From NCBI GenBank assembly GCA_039193195.1, contig JBCCWS010000006.1, positions 156,079 to 220,078 of the forward strand: DNA of 64,000 nt, read 5' to 3'. Shown here one piece after another: positions 34,705-44,609 of this stretch. The stretch is from Pseudomonadota bacterium (GTDB lineage Bacteria > Pseudomonadota > Gammaproteobacteria > Steroidobacterales > JBCBZW01). Under the pieces are notes generated by a model. That model did not search any database. It had not been told where the DNA came from and saw nothing but the letters and a program-made list of their open reading frames with translations. The stretch's first letter is position 1. Each line of letters begins with the position of its first letter. A program made the translations under genes and the position numbers.

Positions 34705-34886
34705 CGACCCGCCTCTTCCCTGTCGCACGCCGCATGATCAACACGGCTGATCGCTATGCACCTGGCTTCGCCGATAGCGTCCTGGGGTAGGTAGCGCTGA
34801 GCCCCACAACTCTAGCCCGCATGCTCGGACTGACCAGCGGGGGACGGCTTCCACGGTGCATTGGCCGTTAGGCGGCTCTACAGCCC

Positions 34887-35153
34887 CGGACCCACGCTTG
34901 GCGCGGCAACTATGGCATGCCGGTAAACAGGCTCTACCTGTGCGGTAGTGATGCGCATCCGGGTGTCGATGTGACCGGGATGCCTGGCCACCATGCGGGC
35001 GCAGGAGTTGGCAAGATGGCCTTCGTGGACTGGTTGCAGTCACGTTGCTCATCGGCGACGCGAATCGACTGCACGAGGCCGGGTGGTGAGCCGTTGGCCG
35101 AGCGCCTGGAGCAAGTGTTCACCGATAAGGTCATGTGGAGATGGGACAGGTGA
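34887..35153 (+). pseudogene. C-terminal remnant of a phytoene-desaturase-type FAD oxidoreductase
   Basis: The frame reads NRLYLCGSDAHPGVDVTGMPGHHAGAGV, matching the conserved end (LYLCGSGTHPGGGVTGAPG) of NAD(P)/FAD-dependent CrtI/amine-oxidase-like proteins. Such enzymes exceed 500 residues, and nothing of the dinucleotide-binding N-terminus is present upstream. The final 35 codons do not look like family sequence. It is a stranded 3' fragment. The rest of the gap 34705-35685 shows no other supported gene. Confidence 0.6.
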
Positions 35154-35685
35154 TGGATCACCAGGGGAGTTTTGGTATTCACTCTCGAGAGGAATCACGG
35201 TCGCGATGCCAGTCGCGGCATTCCCGATCGTCATTTTCTGTTTCCTCGATACGTACTACCTACGATTGGAGCGGAGAGTTCGCAATCTCTAGATTGCGTT
35301 TGCAGAATTGCTCCGCAAGGGCGCTGACTCCAACTCTCCTGAAGGCTGAGTTTTCCATTTCGGCCGCGCCGAGGGTCCGCTGAGCTCATAGTGAGCCTAC
35401 CAATAGTCCTCAGGCGTGCTCGGGGCGAGGTGAACGCTCACTTTGTCTCCGACGAGGGCGTCGCACGAGTTTAGCGCCGCGGCAAGAAACAGGGACCCGA
35501 CTGGCTCAAGCGTTAGTGTCTGCAATGCTTATCTCCCCGCGCGGGCATGCTCCCCAAGGCTAGCGTTTCCGGCCGTCATTGGGTTAGTGGCGACGTACCG
35601 CGAGCATTTTCCTGTGATTTGCCAAACCCACCTTACGGGCCGGCGACGATAACCCTCCATGTCATCCTCCTTGGAGTCACTGCGA

Positions 35686-36144
35686 ATGCTGGGTAGAGAC
35701 TGGCGCCCCTGGCGATGGGGGAGTATCGCGCTTGGGACCCTGGTGTTGCTGTGGGCCATCAGCTGCTTCGTCAGCAGCAGCGGGTCTCATTCGGACTCGG
35801 CCTCAACGAAAGCGATCTCCGACGTGCGAGCTCTCGCGTCGGCCGTGAACTTGTTCGTCCTTGACCACGAACGACTCCCGACAGAGCTCGAGGAGCTGGT
35901 GTATCCGCCTCCTGGCACGGTAAGCCTCTACGTTGCAGCGCTGCCCGCAGACCAATGGGGAAGGCCCTATCACTACGCGACGCGCCAGCCCGCTCATGTG
36001 CAGGAAGTTCTGCCGTTCTACGTGTGGAGCAATGGGGCCGACGGCCTCGTTGGCGGCACAGGATTTAACTGCGATACGGGGAACTGGAGTCGCGAGGATC
36101 GCTGTTACGGGTCGCCATCCGGGGCTTGGTGCGGCGTCAGGTAG
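35686..36144 (+). CDS. GspG-like pseudopilin-related membrane protein
   Basis: About 152 residues from ATG 35686, which has GGAG nine bases upstream; an ATG at 35659 is in frame but has no site. One N-terminal helix (WGSIALGTLVLLWAISCFV) precedes a periplasmic type II secretion GspG C-terminal domain: DVRALASAVNLFVLDHERLP, LPADQWGRPYHYATR and WSNGADGLVGGTG. True prepilins start with a short leader and Phe-Thr-Leu-Ile-Glu; that motif is missing, so it is an orphan relative rather than a pilin of a working secretion system. No gsp genes are nearby. Confidence 0.75.
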   Translation: MLGRDWRPWRWGSIALGTLVLLWAISCFVSSSGSHSDSASTKAISDVRALASAVNLFVLDHERLPTELEELVYPPPGTVSLYVAALPADQWGRPYHYATRQPAHVQEVLPFYVWSNGADGLVGGTGFNCDTGNWSREDRCYGSPSGAWCGVR

Positions 36145-36219
36145 GCGCGCGTCTTGATTGTGGCGCTCGGCACGATGACACTGGAAGCACTAACGAGCGC
36201 GTCGTACAGGAGCTGTGTG

Positions 36220-36852
36220 ATGAATCAGATATCTTGGGTGGTTTGTGGCATCGTTGCCTTGGCGGCCCCGCTCTTAGCGAGCGTCGGTGAGTGTGAAGCC
36301 ACAGGAGAGCGCGGTCGCTGCGTCCTCGCCCTGGCCAATAGCGGGCAGGCGGTCATCGTCGAACGCTTCGAGCCCGATGGTACGGTGCCATGGCGCCCGG
36401 TAGCGAGCACGACGTCCGCCGAGGTCAGCGTGGATGGTGGTGGTCTGTATCGGGTGTGTCGCGCAGGTGGTGCGCCATGCGACACGCAGGCCCATTGGGT
36501 GCCGATCCTGCCCCAGGGCGTCGACGAGATTCCGTCTCACGTTCAGATAGTCGCCGGCCGCCACGGGAGCGCCATCATCTCAAAGAATCTAGGCTATGCG
36601 GAGCAGGTGTATCAGTACAACAGCGCTCTGGCGGCGAGGATGTTGGTAGATGTTCGTGATTGCGAGGCGTTACCTGTCCTGGCTCCGCCGATTGTGGACC
36701 CCTTTGCCTTCAGCGACCGGCGCAGCTGGGAACGGGCCCTCTTTGAGGCGACGCGACCGTTCCCAGCGCTGCAGGAAACCGCTGAGCTCTCCCGCCACGC
36801 CTTCTATCAGGAATATGAGGGATGTCGCCGGGACCTACCGGATTGGTTGTAG
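36220..36852 (+). CDS. Exported protein of unknown function
   Basis: About 210 residues from ATG 36220, chosen because AGGAG lies seven bases upstream and a signal peptide follows directly (ISWVVCGIVALAAPLLASVG). The mature part has cysteine pairs (GECEATGERGRCVLAL, YRVCRAGGAPCD, RDCEALP) and a Ser/Thr-rich beta region. I do not recognise a family. It follows the GspG-like gene by 75 bp on the same strand and may be its partner. Confidence 0.6.
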   Translation: MNQISWVVCGIVALAAPLLASVGECEATGERGRCVLALANSGQAVIVERFEPDGTVPWRPVASTTSAEVSVDGGGLYRVCRAGGAPCDTQAHWVPILPQGVDEIPSHVQIVAGRHGSAIISKNLGYAEQVYQYNSALAARMLVDVRDCEALPVLAPPIVDPFAFSDRRSWERALFEATRPFPALQETAELSRHAFYQEYEGCRRDLPDWL

Positions 36853-37274
36853 CACTTACGTTCAGCTTGGGCGCAGCTGCAGCCTGAGGTAGCGCACGGC
36901 ACCGCCGCTCACGGCCTGCTTAAAGCGGTCCAGCCAACGCTTAGCCTTTCCAGCTCGAAAGGCAGACTGATCGCGTCCGCGGCAAAGGCGCGACCGGCAC
37001 TCAGCACGAGCAGGAGACGCTTCCACTCGCGCACTACCTGCGTGAGGCCTGCGCTTTCGTCTACCAGCGAATCGATCTAGAAACCTGCGTCCTCGCACAC
37101 CTCGCGCCAGCCTACTTCGTTCCGTGCACCACAGGTAGCTTCCCTAGGGCAATGAAAGGCCTACTTATTTCTCGCGCTTACATGGTGTAGAGGTGTTGGG
37201 TATGCGTTCGGCAACTGCCCTACTTCGGGCGGAGCGCATTGCCAATTGCGGCATATCTGGATAATAAGAAGCGT
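36853..37274. other. 422-bp gap with a degraded coding remnant on the minus strand
   Basis: Minus-strand translation between about 37120 and 36890 gives NEVGWREVCEDAGF, a stop, then LVDESAGLTQVVREWKRLLL. It looks like a decayed gene end, possibly of a methyltransferase-like protein, but this is weak. The sequence just before the antitoxin gene is AT-richer (tatttctcgcgcttacatgg, 37165 on) and probably carries its promoter. Confidence 0.3.
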
Positions 37275-37691
37275 ATGACAACACCGTTAACCCCTGTTAT
37301 CGAAGCCCCCGCGCCGCGGCCACTGGCCGAGCTCGATCCCACGGAGATTCGGCGTGTGGCAATAAGGGCCTGTCTCGGTATTGCTAGCCGTTGGGAACTG
37401 ACACGAGACCAGTCTCTGGTGTTGCTTGGAGGCCCTAGTGAGCGGACGTTCTACCGGTGGCGAGACGGCAAGGTTTCTGGCGTTCCTACCGATACGGTTG
37501 AGCGGATTAGTGTCCTGATGGGCGTGTACAAGGCGACTCACATTCTGTTTCCCGTGGCGGAGCGCGCCGACGGGTACGTTAAGCGGCCAAATGCTGCCTT
37601 CGGCGGGATGTCGGCGCTTGATGTGATGTTGCAAGGGCGAGTGGACGATCTCTACCAAGTGCATCGGCATCTGGATGCCTGGCGTGGGTAA
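37275..37691 (+). CDS. Xre/MbcA/ParS-type antitoxin
   Basis: About 138 residues. The N-terminal part is an Xre-like helical domain (RDQSLVLLGGPSERTFYRWR) and the C-terminus is the DUF2384 toxin-binding domain (FGGMSALDVMLQGRVDDLYQ). It blocks the RES toxin encoded next and binds the operon promoter. The toxin start (37675) lies within its last 17 bases, as is usual for these pairs. I prefer ATG 37275 with AAGAAG before it over an in-frame start at 37239. Confidence 0.9.
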   Translation: MTTPLTPVIEAPAPRPLAELDPTEIRRVAIRACLGIASRWELTRDQSLVLLGGPSERTFYRWRDGKVSGVPTDTVERISVLMGVYKATHILFPVAERADGYVKRPNAAFGGMSALDVMLQGRVDDLYQVHRHLDAWRG

Positions 37692-38370
37692 GATCCGGCG
37701 TAAGGACCTCAAAAACACGCCCCAGTTTCGGATCATTCCCTCACGCTTTCCTCCCATCCCAATGTTCGAGGCTCTGGTCGACCCGGAAGAGTTAGAGATC
37801 GCTTTCGCCTTGGAGTCGGCAACCAACGATCGCGTCAGGGCTGAGGCCGGAAACCTATTCCTCGTCGACAAGTCGCAGTGGGTGACTGGCCCAGGGGCGA
37901 GTATCGTGATGGCCGCGTTCACGCACTTCGGCAGGGAAAGTCGGTTCAGTCGCGGTGACTATGGCGTCTACTACGCCTCGCTCGATGAAGAAACGGCGAT
38001 CGCGGAGACCGTGTTTCATCAGGAAAGACGATTAAAAGAGACGCAGGAGGACGCCATCGAGCTTGAGATGCGATGCTATTCAGGGACCGCGCTGCTTCCC
38101 ATGCATGACATTCGCGGGAGCGCACATCAGGCGTTGAGCAACCCGGATATAGCTACGTGGCCAGCGTGCCAGCGTCTGGGAGCTGAACTGCGTGACAGCG
38201 GATCGAACGGGCTGCTGTACAGGAGTGCTCGCCGAACGCCCGGGAAGTGCATTGCGGCCTTTGAGCCGACGGCTGTCTCCTTGCCAATACAGAGTCAGCA
38301 TTTGAAGTACTGCTGGAACGGCGATCGCATCGATCGAGTTTTCTCTGTCTCCGACATACGCGTCTTGTAG
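37675..38370 (+). CDS. RES-domain toxin
   Basis: 231 residues of the RES family, whose studied members break down NAD+. The namesake residues are visible: Arg in QFRIIPSRF, Tyr in GDYGVYYASLDEETAIAETV with the catalytic-type Glu, and Ser/Arg in NGLLYRSARRTPG. It overlaps the antitoxin gene by 17 bp, so translation is coupled. Both genes look intact, and their GC content is somewhat below that of nearby genes, as is common for mobile toxin-antitoxin pairs. Confidence 0.9.
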   Translation: MPGVGKIRRKDLKNTPQFRIIPSRFPPIPMFEALVDPEELEIAFALESATNDRVRAEAGNLFLVDKSQWVTGPGASIVMAAFTHFGRESRFSRGDYGVYYASLDEETAIAETVFHQERRLKETQEDAIELEMRCYSGTALLPMHDIRGSAHQALSNPDIATWPACQRLGAELRDSGSNGLLYRSARRTPGKCIAAFEPTAVSLPIQSQHLKYCWNGDRIDRVFSVSDIRVL

Positions 38371-39204
38371 AGGGATTGGGAGTAACCGAGGCGACACGCA
38401 GGGGGAAGAACGCTATCCAAGTACCTGAGCGCGTGAGCTCGATAAGTGGCCTGATCCTGGCTCGATGGTGCGATTTCGCCACTTGCGCCCGTCGAGGCTC
38501 GAGAAGAAGGCTGCTAGTTGCGGGCCTCGAGCAGGATTGTTGCAGGTCGGTGTTGTGACTCTAGGGGGAAAATCGGTTAGAGCGGACTGGTCCTTACCTT
38601 GCGCCATGATCGATTGCTCAATGAGCGTAGGGTCTTGGTTCGTTCAGCAGGTTCTTCGTCGATCCGTAGGAAACGCTCACCGAGAACCCCACGCGTCTCG
38701 CCAACTGACCAACTGCGAGTTCCTCCGACGTAAGAGTACCGACAGAGAGCATCACCGTCCTGCTATCCGCTGACTCGTTTATCCTCGGTCGGTGGCGACG
38801 ATTTGCGGTGCTTACACTTTCCAATAGCTCAGCCAGGTGCTGACGTGCCTCACCAGCCTCGAGAAGGTATGTGTTGACCGGCCGAAGGTCCTTTTTCAAC
38901 TATGTTTTTGAACGGTGTACGGAGCTTCTCGTGTGGAGAAGACCCTTGATCAAACACGCGTGGCACAGCAATCGCTCAAGAGGAGGTGGAGGGTTTGGCA
39001 GTCGCGGTTGGTTTTCTTGTCGCTGCTTTTGTCGCTCTGTCGAGCTCGATGGTCTGACCAAATAATATTGCTCGTCACTTGGACCCTACGGGCAGCGTAG
39101 GAGCCATCAGGATGGGCGCCGTCGCGCGTGCACCATCCCCACCTATCCAGCCAGCAGCAGCGCTGTTACCGGGGGTTTGTGTTGCCCCCAGGGGGACTCG
39201 CGCG
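38371..39204. other. 834-bp stretch with no supported gene
   Basis: Short frames exist on both strands, including a TTG-started 93-codon minus frame at 38618-38899, but none has a recognisable domain or convincing ribosome-binding site. The stretch is AT-richer than average near 38880-39075. It probably represents eroded DNA downstream of the toxin-antitoxin pair. Confidence 0.4.
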
Positions 39205-39830
39205 CTATCCGAGTTGGGTCCGACGGCCTCTCGAGCGCCAACCGATCGCCAGGAATCCCGTGAGAACCAACGCCAGCGCGGAGGGCTCGGGCACTGCGAA
39301 CGCCTCGTAGCGTAGGTCGTCGAGCACAGTGATGACGCCGTTACCACCACGATCTCGACGATTTGAACGCGGAAGATGTCCTGCAGCGACTCAAATCCGA
39401 AAAACACGCCCCCCGCCCCGGTGCTTACGGAGAACGAATCCAGCAGTTGCTGCGTGTCGTCGAAGATGGAGATGGAAAACGTCGCGAACCTGAAGTCCGC
39501 CAGATAGAAAGCAACTCGGTTGACCACCTGGGAGAAGTCCATCGTGAAGTTGCCCTCGGCGATGTTGTTAGCGAGCATATCGCCATTCGACGCGGGCACG
39601 TCGCCGAAGAAACCGAAGCGATCAAACGTGTCCAGCGAGCCGATGTTGTCGCCGGTGCCCGTATAGGTCACGCCATCGAGCGTAAAGGACCGTGCGGCTT
39701 GTCGGGTGCCGGTGAAATCCTGAACCGTCTCAGATCCCGAGAAATCGTTGAGACCGATCTGTCCCGCTGTCCCGATCGTTGGCAGGCAGATCGCGATGCA
39801 AGAGAGCAGAGCCGCAAGTGTTGATCGCAT
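39205..39830 (-). pseudogene. PEP-CTERM exported protein, frameshifted before its sorting signal
   Basis: From ATG 39830 a signal peptide (RSTLAALLSCIAICLPTIG) leads a beta-rich domain (SFTLDGVTYTGTGDNIGS, FYLADFRFATFSISIFDD). Around 39343-39352 the frame shifts by one; the other frame then continues NGVITVLDDLRYEAFAVPEP followed by SALALVLTGFLAIGW and an Arg-rich end, stopping at 39205. That is a perfect PEP-CTERM tail: Pro-Glu-Pro, one membrane helix, basic end. Without frame restoration the protein would lose its exosortase signal. PEP-CTERM proteins are processed by exosortase in exopolysaccharide-producing bacteria. The lesion may be a real mutation or a sequencing slip. Confidence 0.8.
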
Positions 39831-40085
39831 TGGAGGCTTCCCTGTTGTTAGCGGTTGTGGAGACACACCTTATGAGGTGTCTACCGTTACTTGGCGCAGA
39901 ACGCTCGGAAACTGTGTCGCCGGGTGATAGACAGTCGGACCGCAGCGTGAGGCAAACGAGGTCGCCTAGCTCACAATCGAAAGGGAGTTCCCCCGCATTG
40001 TTCGGCGACACCACGCCGCTTTCCGCTGGCAACGGGGTGCGGGGCGTTTCACCCCAACCGCACCCAGTTGCCATGCGTACCTACC
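39831..40085. other. Spacer upstream of the PEP-CTERM gene
   Basis: This 255-bp spacer should hold the PEP-CTERM promoter. A GGGAAG sits nine bases before its ATG. Nothing else is supported. Confidence 0.35.
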
Positions 40086-41453
40086 TCATTCTATGGACGT
40101 CAGCAGTTGGCCCCACGTCCGCCTACCCACTACGCCGTCCACCTTTAGGGGGCGCTGACTCTGATATGTCTTCACCGCTGCCTGCGTGCGCGGGCCAAAC
40201 ACGCCGTCGATCCGAAGGGATGGGGCGTCGCTTAGCGGCGAGCGCCGTAACAGCGTCTGCAATGAGTGAACACCAGGACCCCGGCTGCCTAATGTGAGTA
40301 GGGGGCGCAACGAGGCGACCTCGCAGCGCATGTGGTATTGCACCCATTCCGTGCGTATCGGGCCGTTCGCCCCATTTAGGATCTCTAGCTGAACCGAACC
40401 GCGATGCTCGCCCTCGGGTAGCGGCTCCACCTGGAAGCTAGAGGCGCCTCGCAGTGGCGTCCGGGGTGAAGGCACCTGATCGGGTAGGGGCACGTACACC
40501 GCGAACGAATCAGTCGGGCGAGACGGCAATGATCCTCCTCCTCCGCTCACCGGTGGCGGAAGGGGCAGCGGCACGCTGTGAGTAATCGTCACTGGACCGT
40601 CGACAGTTCTCCGGAATACGGTGGATACCGGCCCGTTGGCGAAGTGGAAGCGATATCGCACCTCATGTGCTGCTATCCCAGGCGCCTTCGTGAAGGTCGC
40701 TGTTAGCAACAGCTCCGCTGGGCAGGGAACCGTGGCTGGTTCACTGGCCGCGTGAGTCGTGGGTGCACTATCAGGCGTCGTGGTAACGGTGAATCGAGGG
40801 AGGATCTCCTCACTTCGACGTGCCAATAAGCTCCCAAACCCAGCGGTCAAGGTAGGCTTGAGGTCGGCCACAGCCTGCGCTCGTGTGCCTACCTCCGTGC
40901 AGTGAAAAACGCCATCAAAGTCTCTGATGCAACTTTCCAGGGATGGCGGTTGCTCAAAGAACTCAGGGGGAAGGACATCTGTAGGGTCCGGCAGCTCAGG
41001 TGGCGGAATCTCCGTAGGCTTGGGTAGCTTCACGCCGCTATGGTTCAGCCAGGTGATCTGCCTCTCGGTGCTGAAGCTCGCGGTAAAGGACCCTGCGCCA
41101 GCGATGATGGGATCTTCCACGCTGAGCGGTACACCGTCCAACTGGGTGGTGAATGTGAAGGCACCGCTATCACATCCCCTCACCGGTCCGCGGGCCTCCA
41201 ACTCACTTACCAGCGGCACTTGATAACGGCTGGCGAACGCTGACGAGTAGGTTACTCCCAGATATTCAAGTACTTGTTTCGTTCCAAAGCGGAAGAAGCA
41301 CCATGGTTCATCCCATCCGTCGGGTCTCGTTAGACGGAATCCACAAGCTTCCTCCGGGATCTCGATGGGGGTGGAGTGACCGAGAACTTCGATGTTGGCT
41401 CTGGGGGCTCCGGACCCGTCGTATCCATCCCAGTAGATGGTGATGTTAGGCAT
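40086..41453 (-). CDS. Protein with C-terminal peptidoglycan-binding domain
   Basis: 455 residues, start ATG 41453 with GGAG upstream. The first 380 residues are unfamiliar, with a Pro-rich linker (PTEIPPPELPDPTDVLPPEF) and beta-rich segments; the N-terminus MPNITIYWDGYDGSGAPRAN is not a signal peptide. The last 65 residues are a PG_binding_1 domain: LTLGSRGPGVHSLQTLLRRS, then IDGVFGPRTQAAVKTYQ and VDGVVGRRTWGQLL. Such domains bind cell-wall glycan stems in hydrolases and some phage or secretion-effector proteins. Without a signal peptide it may be exported by another route. No catalytic domain is evident. Confidence 0.7.
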   Translation of the reverse strand: MPNITIYWDGYDGSGAPRANIEVLGHSTPIEIPEEACGFRLTRPDGWDEPWCFFRFGTKQVLEYLGVTYSSAFASRYQVPLVSELEARGPVRGCDSGAFTFTTQLDGVPLSVEDPIIAGAGSFTASFSTERQITWLNHSGVKLPKPTEIPPPELPDPTDVLPPEFFEQPPSLESCIRDFDGVFHCTEVGTRAQAVADLKPTLTAGFGSLLARRSEEILPRFTVTTTPDSAPTTHAASEPATVPCPAELLLTATFTKAPGIAAHEVRYRFHFANGPVSTVFRRTVDGPVTITHSVPLPLPPPVSGGGGSLPSRPTDSFAVYVPLPDQVPSPRTPLRGASSFQVEPLPEGEHRGSVQLEILNGANGPIRTEWVQYHMRCEVASLRPLLTLGSRGPGVHSLQTLLRRSPLSDAPSLRIDGVFGPRTQAAVKTYQSQRPLKVDGVVGRRTWGQLLTSIE

Positions 41454-41812
41454 TCTCTGAGTCTCCGTGTGTCAGATCGCGTCGGGCGAGGTATCACCCG
41501 CTTACAGGAGTAGTGACGGCCAAAGGGGCTGAGTTGGACTCGTGAATTGAGTGGAGATATCTAACGGCGAACGCGGGGGGAGGGAGCTGGTTTCACACTT
41601 TTCGGTTGACTGTAGTGCAGCCTTTCGCCAATTGCGGCAAGCGCATCGATGGGTGGCGCGGGCGCGAGGCTGGTGAGCGCGTCAACCAGGCGGATCGATC
41701 TCCCACATCCTCGCGTCCACCTCCGCCAAGCGGCAAAAGCGCCCCAGCTCTGCGTGCAACTTCTCCACTCGCCCAGCCGTCCACTGCACCCGCGGCCCCT
41801 GCCAGAAGTTGA

Positions 41813-42127
41813 TCACGCGAAGCTCACCCGCCCTGCGGTCAGCCTTCGCCTCGGTGGGGCCGCTACTCCACCGGCAGCGAGTTCGGCACGCTCTTCGAGA
41901 TGGACTTCGACGCTGGCTCCGCGGTGACCTGCACCGGATTGGTGATGGCAACGACGACGGCCGAGCCGATCTCTATCTACGGGCGCAACGTGGGGCAGGA
42001 CAACTTGTCTGGCACGCCGGATCTGCTGCAGATCAAGTGGTATGGGCGTCTGGGGTTGGGGGGTACCTTCGACAACTGGACCATCTGGCGGGAAGACAGC
42101 GGGGATGACGGGGATCTGTATCCCTGA
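41813..42127 (+). pseudogene. 3' remnant of an unknown, probably secreted protein
   Basis: The frame carries protein-like sequence RYSTGSEFGTLFEMDFDAGS, then ISIYGRNVGQDNLSGTPDLL and WTIWREDSGDDGDLYP before a stop. No credible start or signal peptide precedes it, and the frame is blocked by TGA at 41810. It looks like the end of a larger beta-rich protein. The rest of the gap 41454-42195 holds nothing I can support. Confidence 0.4.
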
Positions 42128-42195
42128 TCGCCTGACTGGCAACTGTTTCAGTTAGCTTCGCGGCGGGCGGGTCCCAGCGCCCGCCGCCGCGGGCC

Positions 42196-44447
42196 TCACG
42201 GTTTGTCGAGCACACTTATGCTGACTGCGACACCGTTGAGCACCGCGTTGCCCGAAGGCCCATCCAGTTCGCCGGGCACGAGATCGTTGACACTCACACC
42301 CGCGTGGTACCGTGCGTAACGCTGGCGAACACCGCTGAGGCCGTGGCCGTAGCCATGAGGAAGGCTGACCACGCTCCGCCGCATCTCCTCGTGGACCTCT
42401 GCGGGCGCCACCACCTCGCCTACCGCTGAACGCACCCGCACGAGCCCACCGTCCCGCACCTCGAGCGACGCCGCATCGTCCGGGTGCAGCCGTAGTGTGC
42501 AGCGTTCCGGGCGCTCGATGAGTGACGGCAGGTTGTGCATCCACGAGTTGTTCGAATGCACGTCGCGACGACCGATGAGCAACCAGCGTGCATCCGCCAC
42601 CCCTTCCAACTCGGCGCGAGCGCGCGCCAACTCGCCCTGAATGCTGTCGTGGGCAAACTCGATCGTGCCCGAGGGAGTACTCAGGTACCCGGGCAGGCGC
42701 TCCCGCAGGGGGCCGAAGTCGATGCCGTGGGGGTTGGCTTTGAGGGATGCCAAGTCGAGGCCATCGCCTCCACCATCCAAGCCCCTACCGAACGGGCCCG
42801 TGCGCAGGAGCAGATCGAGCAAGCGCTCGCTCAAACTCTCGCCGGTCAGGCTTGCCAGGACCTCATCCACCTCAGCACCGAACATCGGGGAGTTGGGGTT
42901 GCTCAGCTCCCGTTCGATAGCGCCTCGCAAGTAGGCTTCCTCAATGGCTCGCGGCTCGTGGGCGAGCGTGCCGTGGCTTGCTAAGTGCGCGAGCTGCAGC
43001 AGGACGGACTCTTCCGAGGGGGTATCGCTCGGAAACGAATGAGGCGAGTAGTTGGCCACCGAGCGGATGGCGAAACGCGTGAACACCACATCGTAGTGAT
43101 CACGCTCCAGGGGAGAAGGCGGCGGCAGAATCACCTGGGCATGGCGCGTGGTCTCGTTTAGGTACATGTCGACGCTGACCATGAAATCGAGGGTGGCGAG
43201 CGCCCTATCCAGGCGCGCGCCGTCGGGGGTGGACAGGACCGGATTCCCCGCCACCGTCAGCATCGCGCGTAGCTGACCGGGCCCAGGGCTTTCGATCTCC
43301 TCGGCCATGGCGGCCGCGGGCAGTTCCCCCATGACCTCCGGGTGCCCACTGACACGCGAGCGCCAGCGGCCCGTGCGAAAGCCGCGCCCCCCCGCCTGGC
43401 CATCGCTCATCCGTTCGTGGGCGGCGAGGGGGAACATCACGCCTCCCTCCCGATCGAGATTGCCCGTCAGTACATTGAGCAACTCCGTCGCCCACGCGGC
43501 GAGCGTGCCGTAGCGCGCCGCCTGGATGCCAAGGCGCCCGTAGACCGCGGCGCGCGGCGCCGCGGCGAGTTCGCGAGCAATCTCTCGTGTGACGCTCGCA
43601 TCGATACCACACCTTGGCGCGACGGCATCAGGAGTGAAGGGCGCAAGCGCTGCATCCAGCTCGTCGAGCCCGCTAGTGAAGGCCCCCAGGCGGTCCAGGG
43701 AGGCCAGGCCCTGACTGCGAATCTCCTGGGCGAGGGCGAGGAGCCAGAAGGCATCCGTGCCTGGCGTGATCGGCAGGTGACGATCGGCGTTGCGCGCCGT
43801 GAGCGTGCGCCGGGGATCCACCACCACGAATCGCCCCCGCGCTTGCGCAGAGCCTTCAGACGCAGTGGTAGGCCCGGGGCCGTCCACAGGCTGCCGTTCG
43901 ACGCCCACGGATTGGCCCCAAGCAACAGCAGATAGTCGCACCGATCCACGTCGGGCACAGGCAGCGCCGACGGGTCCCCAAAGAGCAAACCGCTGACGAG
44001 CTGCTTGGGGATCTGATCCACCGTAGAGGCGGAGAAGATATTGCGGGTACCTAATGCTTTGAGTAGCGGGCGTAGGAACAAGCCGCCCGCGAGATTGTGT
44101 ACGTTAGGGTTACCGACGTAAGCGCCGATCGCCTGGCGCGCCGCAGTATCCTCGAGGTAGGGACGCAGCCCCTGCGCGACATGGGCGAAGGCCTCGTCCC
44201 AGGTGGCCTCGCGAAACCCGTCGCCATCGCGGATCAGCGGGACGCGCAAACGATCCGGATCGTCGTGCAGCTCCCCAAGCGCCACCCCCTTCGGGCATAG
44301 ATAGCCGGCGCTGAGCACATCTTCGGCGTCACCGCGAATGCGGGTGATGCTATCGCCTTGCACCGTGATGGCCAAACCGCACATCGCCTCGCAGAGGGGA
44401 CAGGTGCGATAGTGGACGTGTGGCTCCGTGCTGGGCGAGGCACTCAT
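42196..44447 (-). pseudogene. Molybdopterin oxidoreductase (DMSO-reductase family) with a one-base frameshift
   Basis: ATG 44447 begins a catalytic subunit of about 750 residues. The N-terminal 4Fe-4S motif is RTCPLCEAMCGLAITVQG with its fourth Cys in GYLCPKG. Next comes the cofactor region ending LPLRLKALRKRGG. At a run of five C (43834-43838 on the plus strand) the frame must shift by one to continue RFVVVDPRRTLTARNADRHL; the C-terminal half then reads intact, including PHGYGHGL near the end. One missing base in the run explains it. If real, the enzyme is split and inactive; if a sequencing slip, the gene is whole. Divergent from the SatD-like gene. The substrate is unknown, and no electron-transfer subunits lie beside it. 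Confidence 0.85.
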
Positions 44448-44558
44448 GCGTTCAGCTTCCGTGGGTCCTTCGATGAGGTCAGTGTACTGCCCCCGCGACC
44501 CGACGGTCCTCCGCTGCCTGGTATGCGGCCCTGGCACGTGGTGGTCGTCGGAGTCCAC

Positions 44559-44600
44559 TTGACATACGAATTCGACTGTCTGATGCTAGACAGACTAATT
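44559..44600 (+). promoter_or_regulatory. Sigma-70 promoter with an overlapping 32-bp palindromic operator
   Basis: TTGACA (44559-44564) is followed after 17 bp by GATGCT (44582-44587), a fair -35/-10 pair. The arms aattcgactgtct (44569-44581) and agacagactaatt (44588-44600) are inverted copies matching at 11 of 13 positions around gatgct, so a dimeric repressor could block the -10. It shows that translation of the SatD-like gene must begin at 44610 or 44616, not at earlier in-frame codons. Confidence 0.6.
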
Positions 44601-44609
44601 CCACTGTCA

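Noticed and set aside
35686..36852. Type II secretion operon
   Set aside because: Only one GspG-like protein lacking the prepilin motif is present; no ATPase, secretin or peptidase genes are nearby.
28310..38370. Anti-phage defence island made of the kinase fusion and the RES pair
   Set aside because: Seven kilobases of ordinary metabolic and exported-protein genes separate them, and no other defence gene is present.
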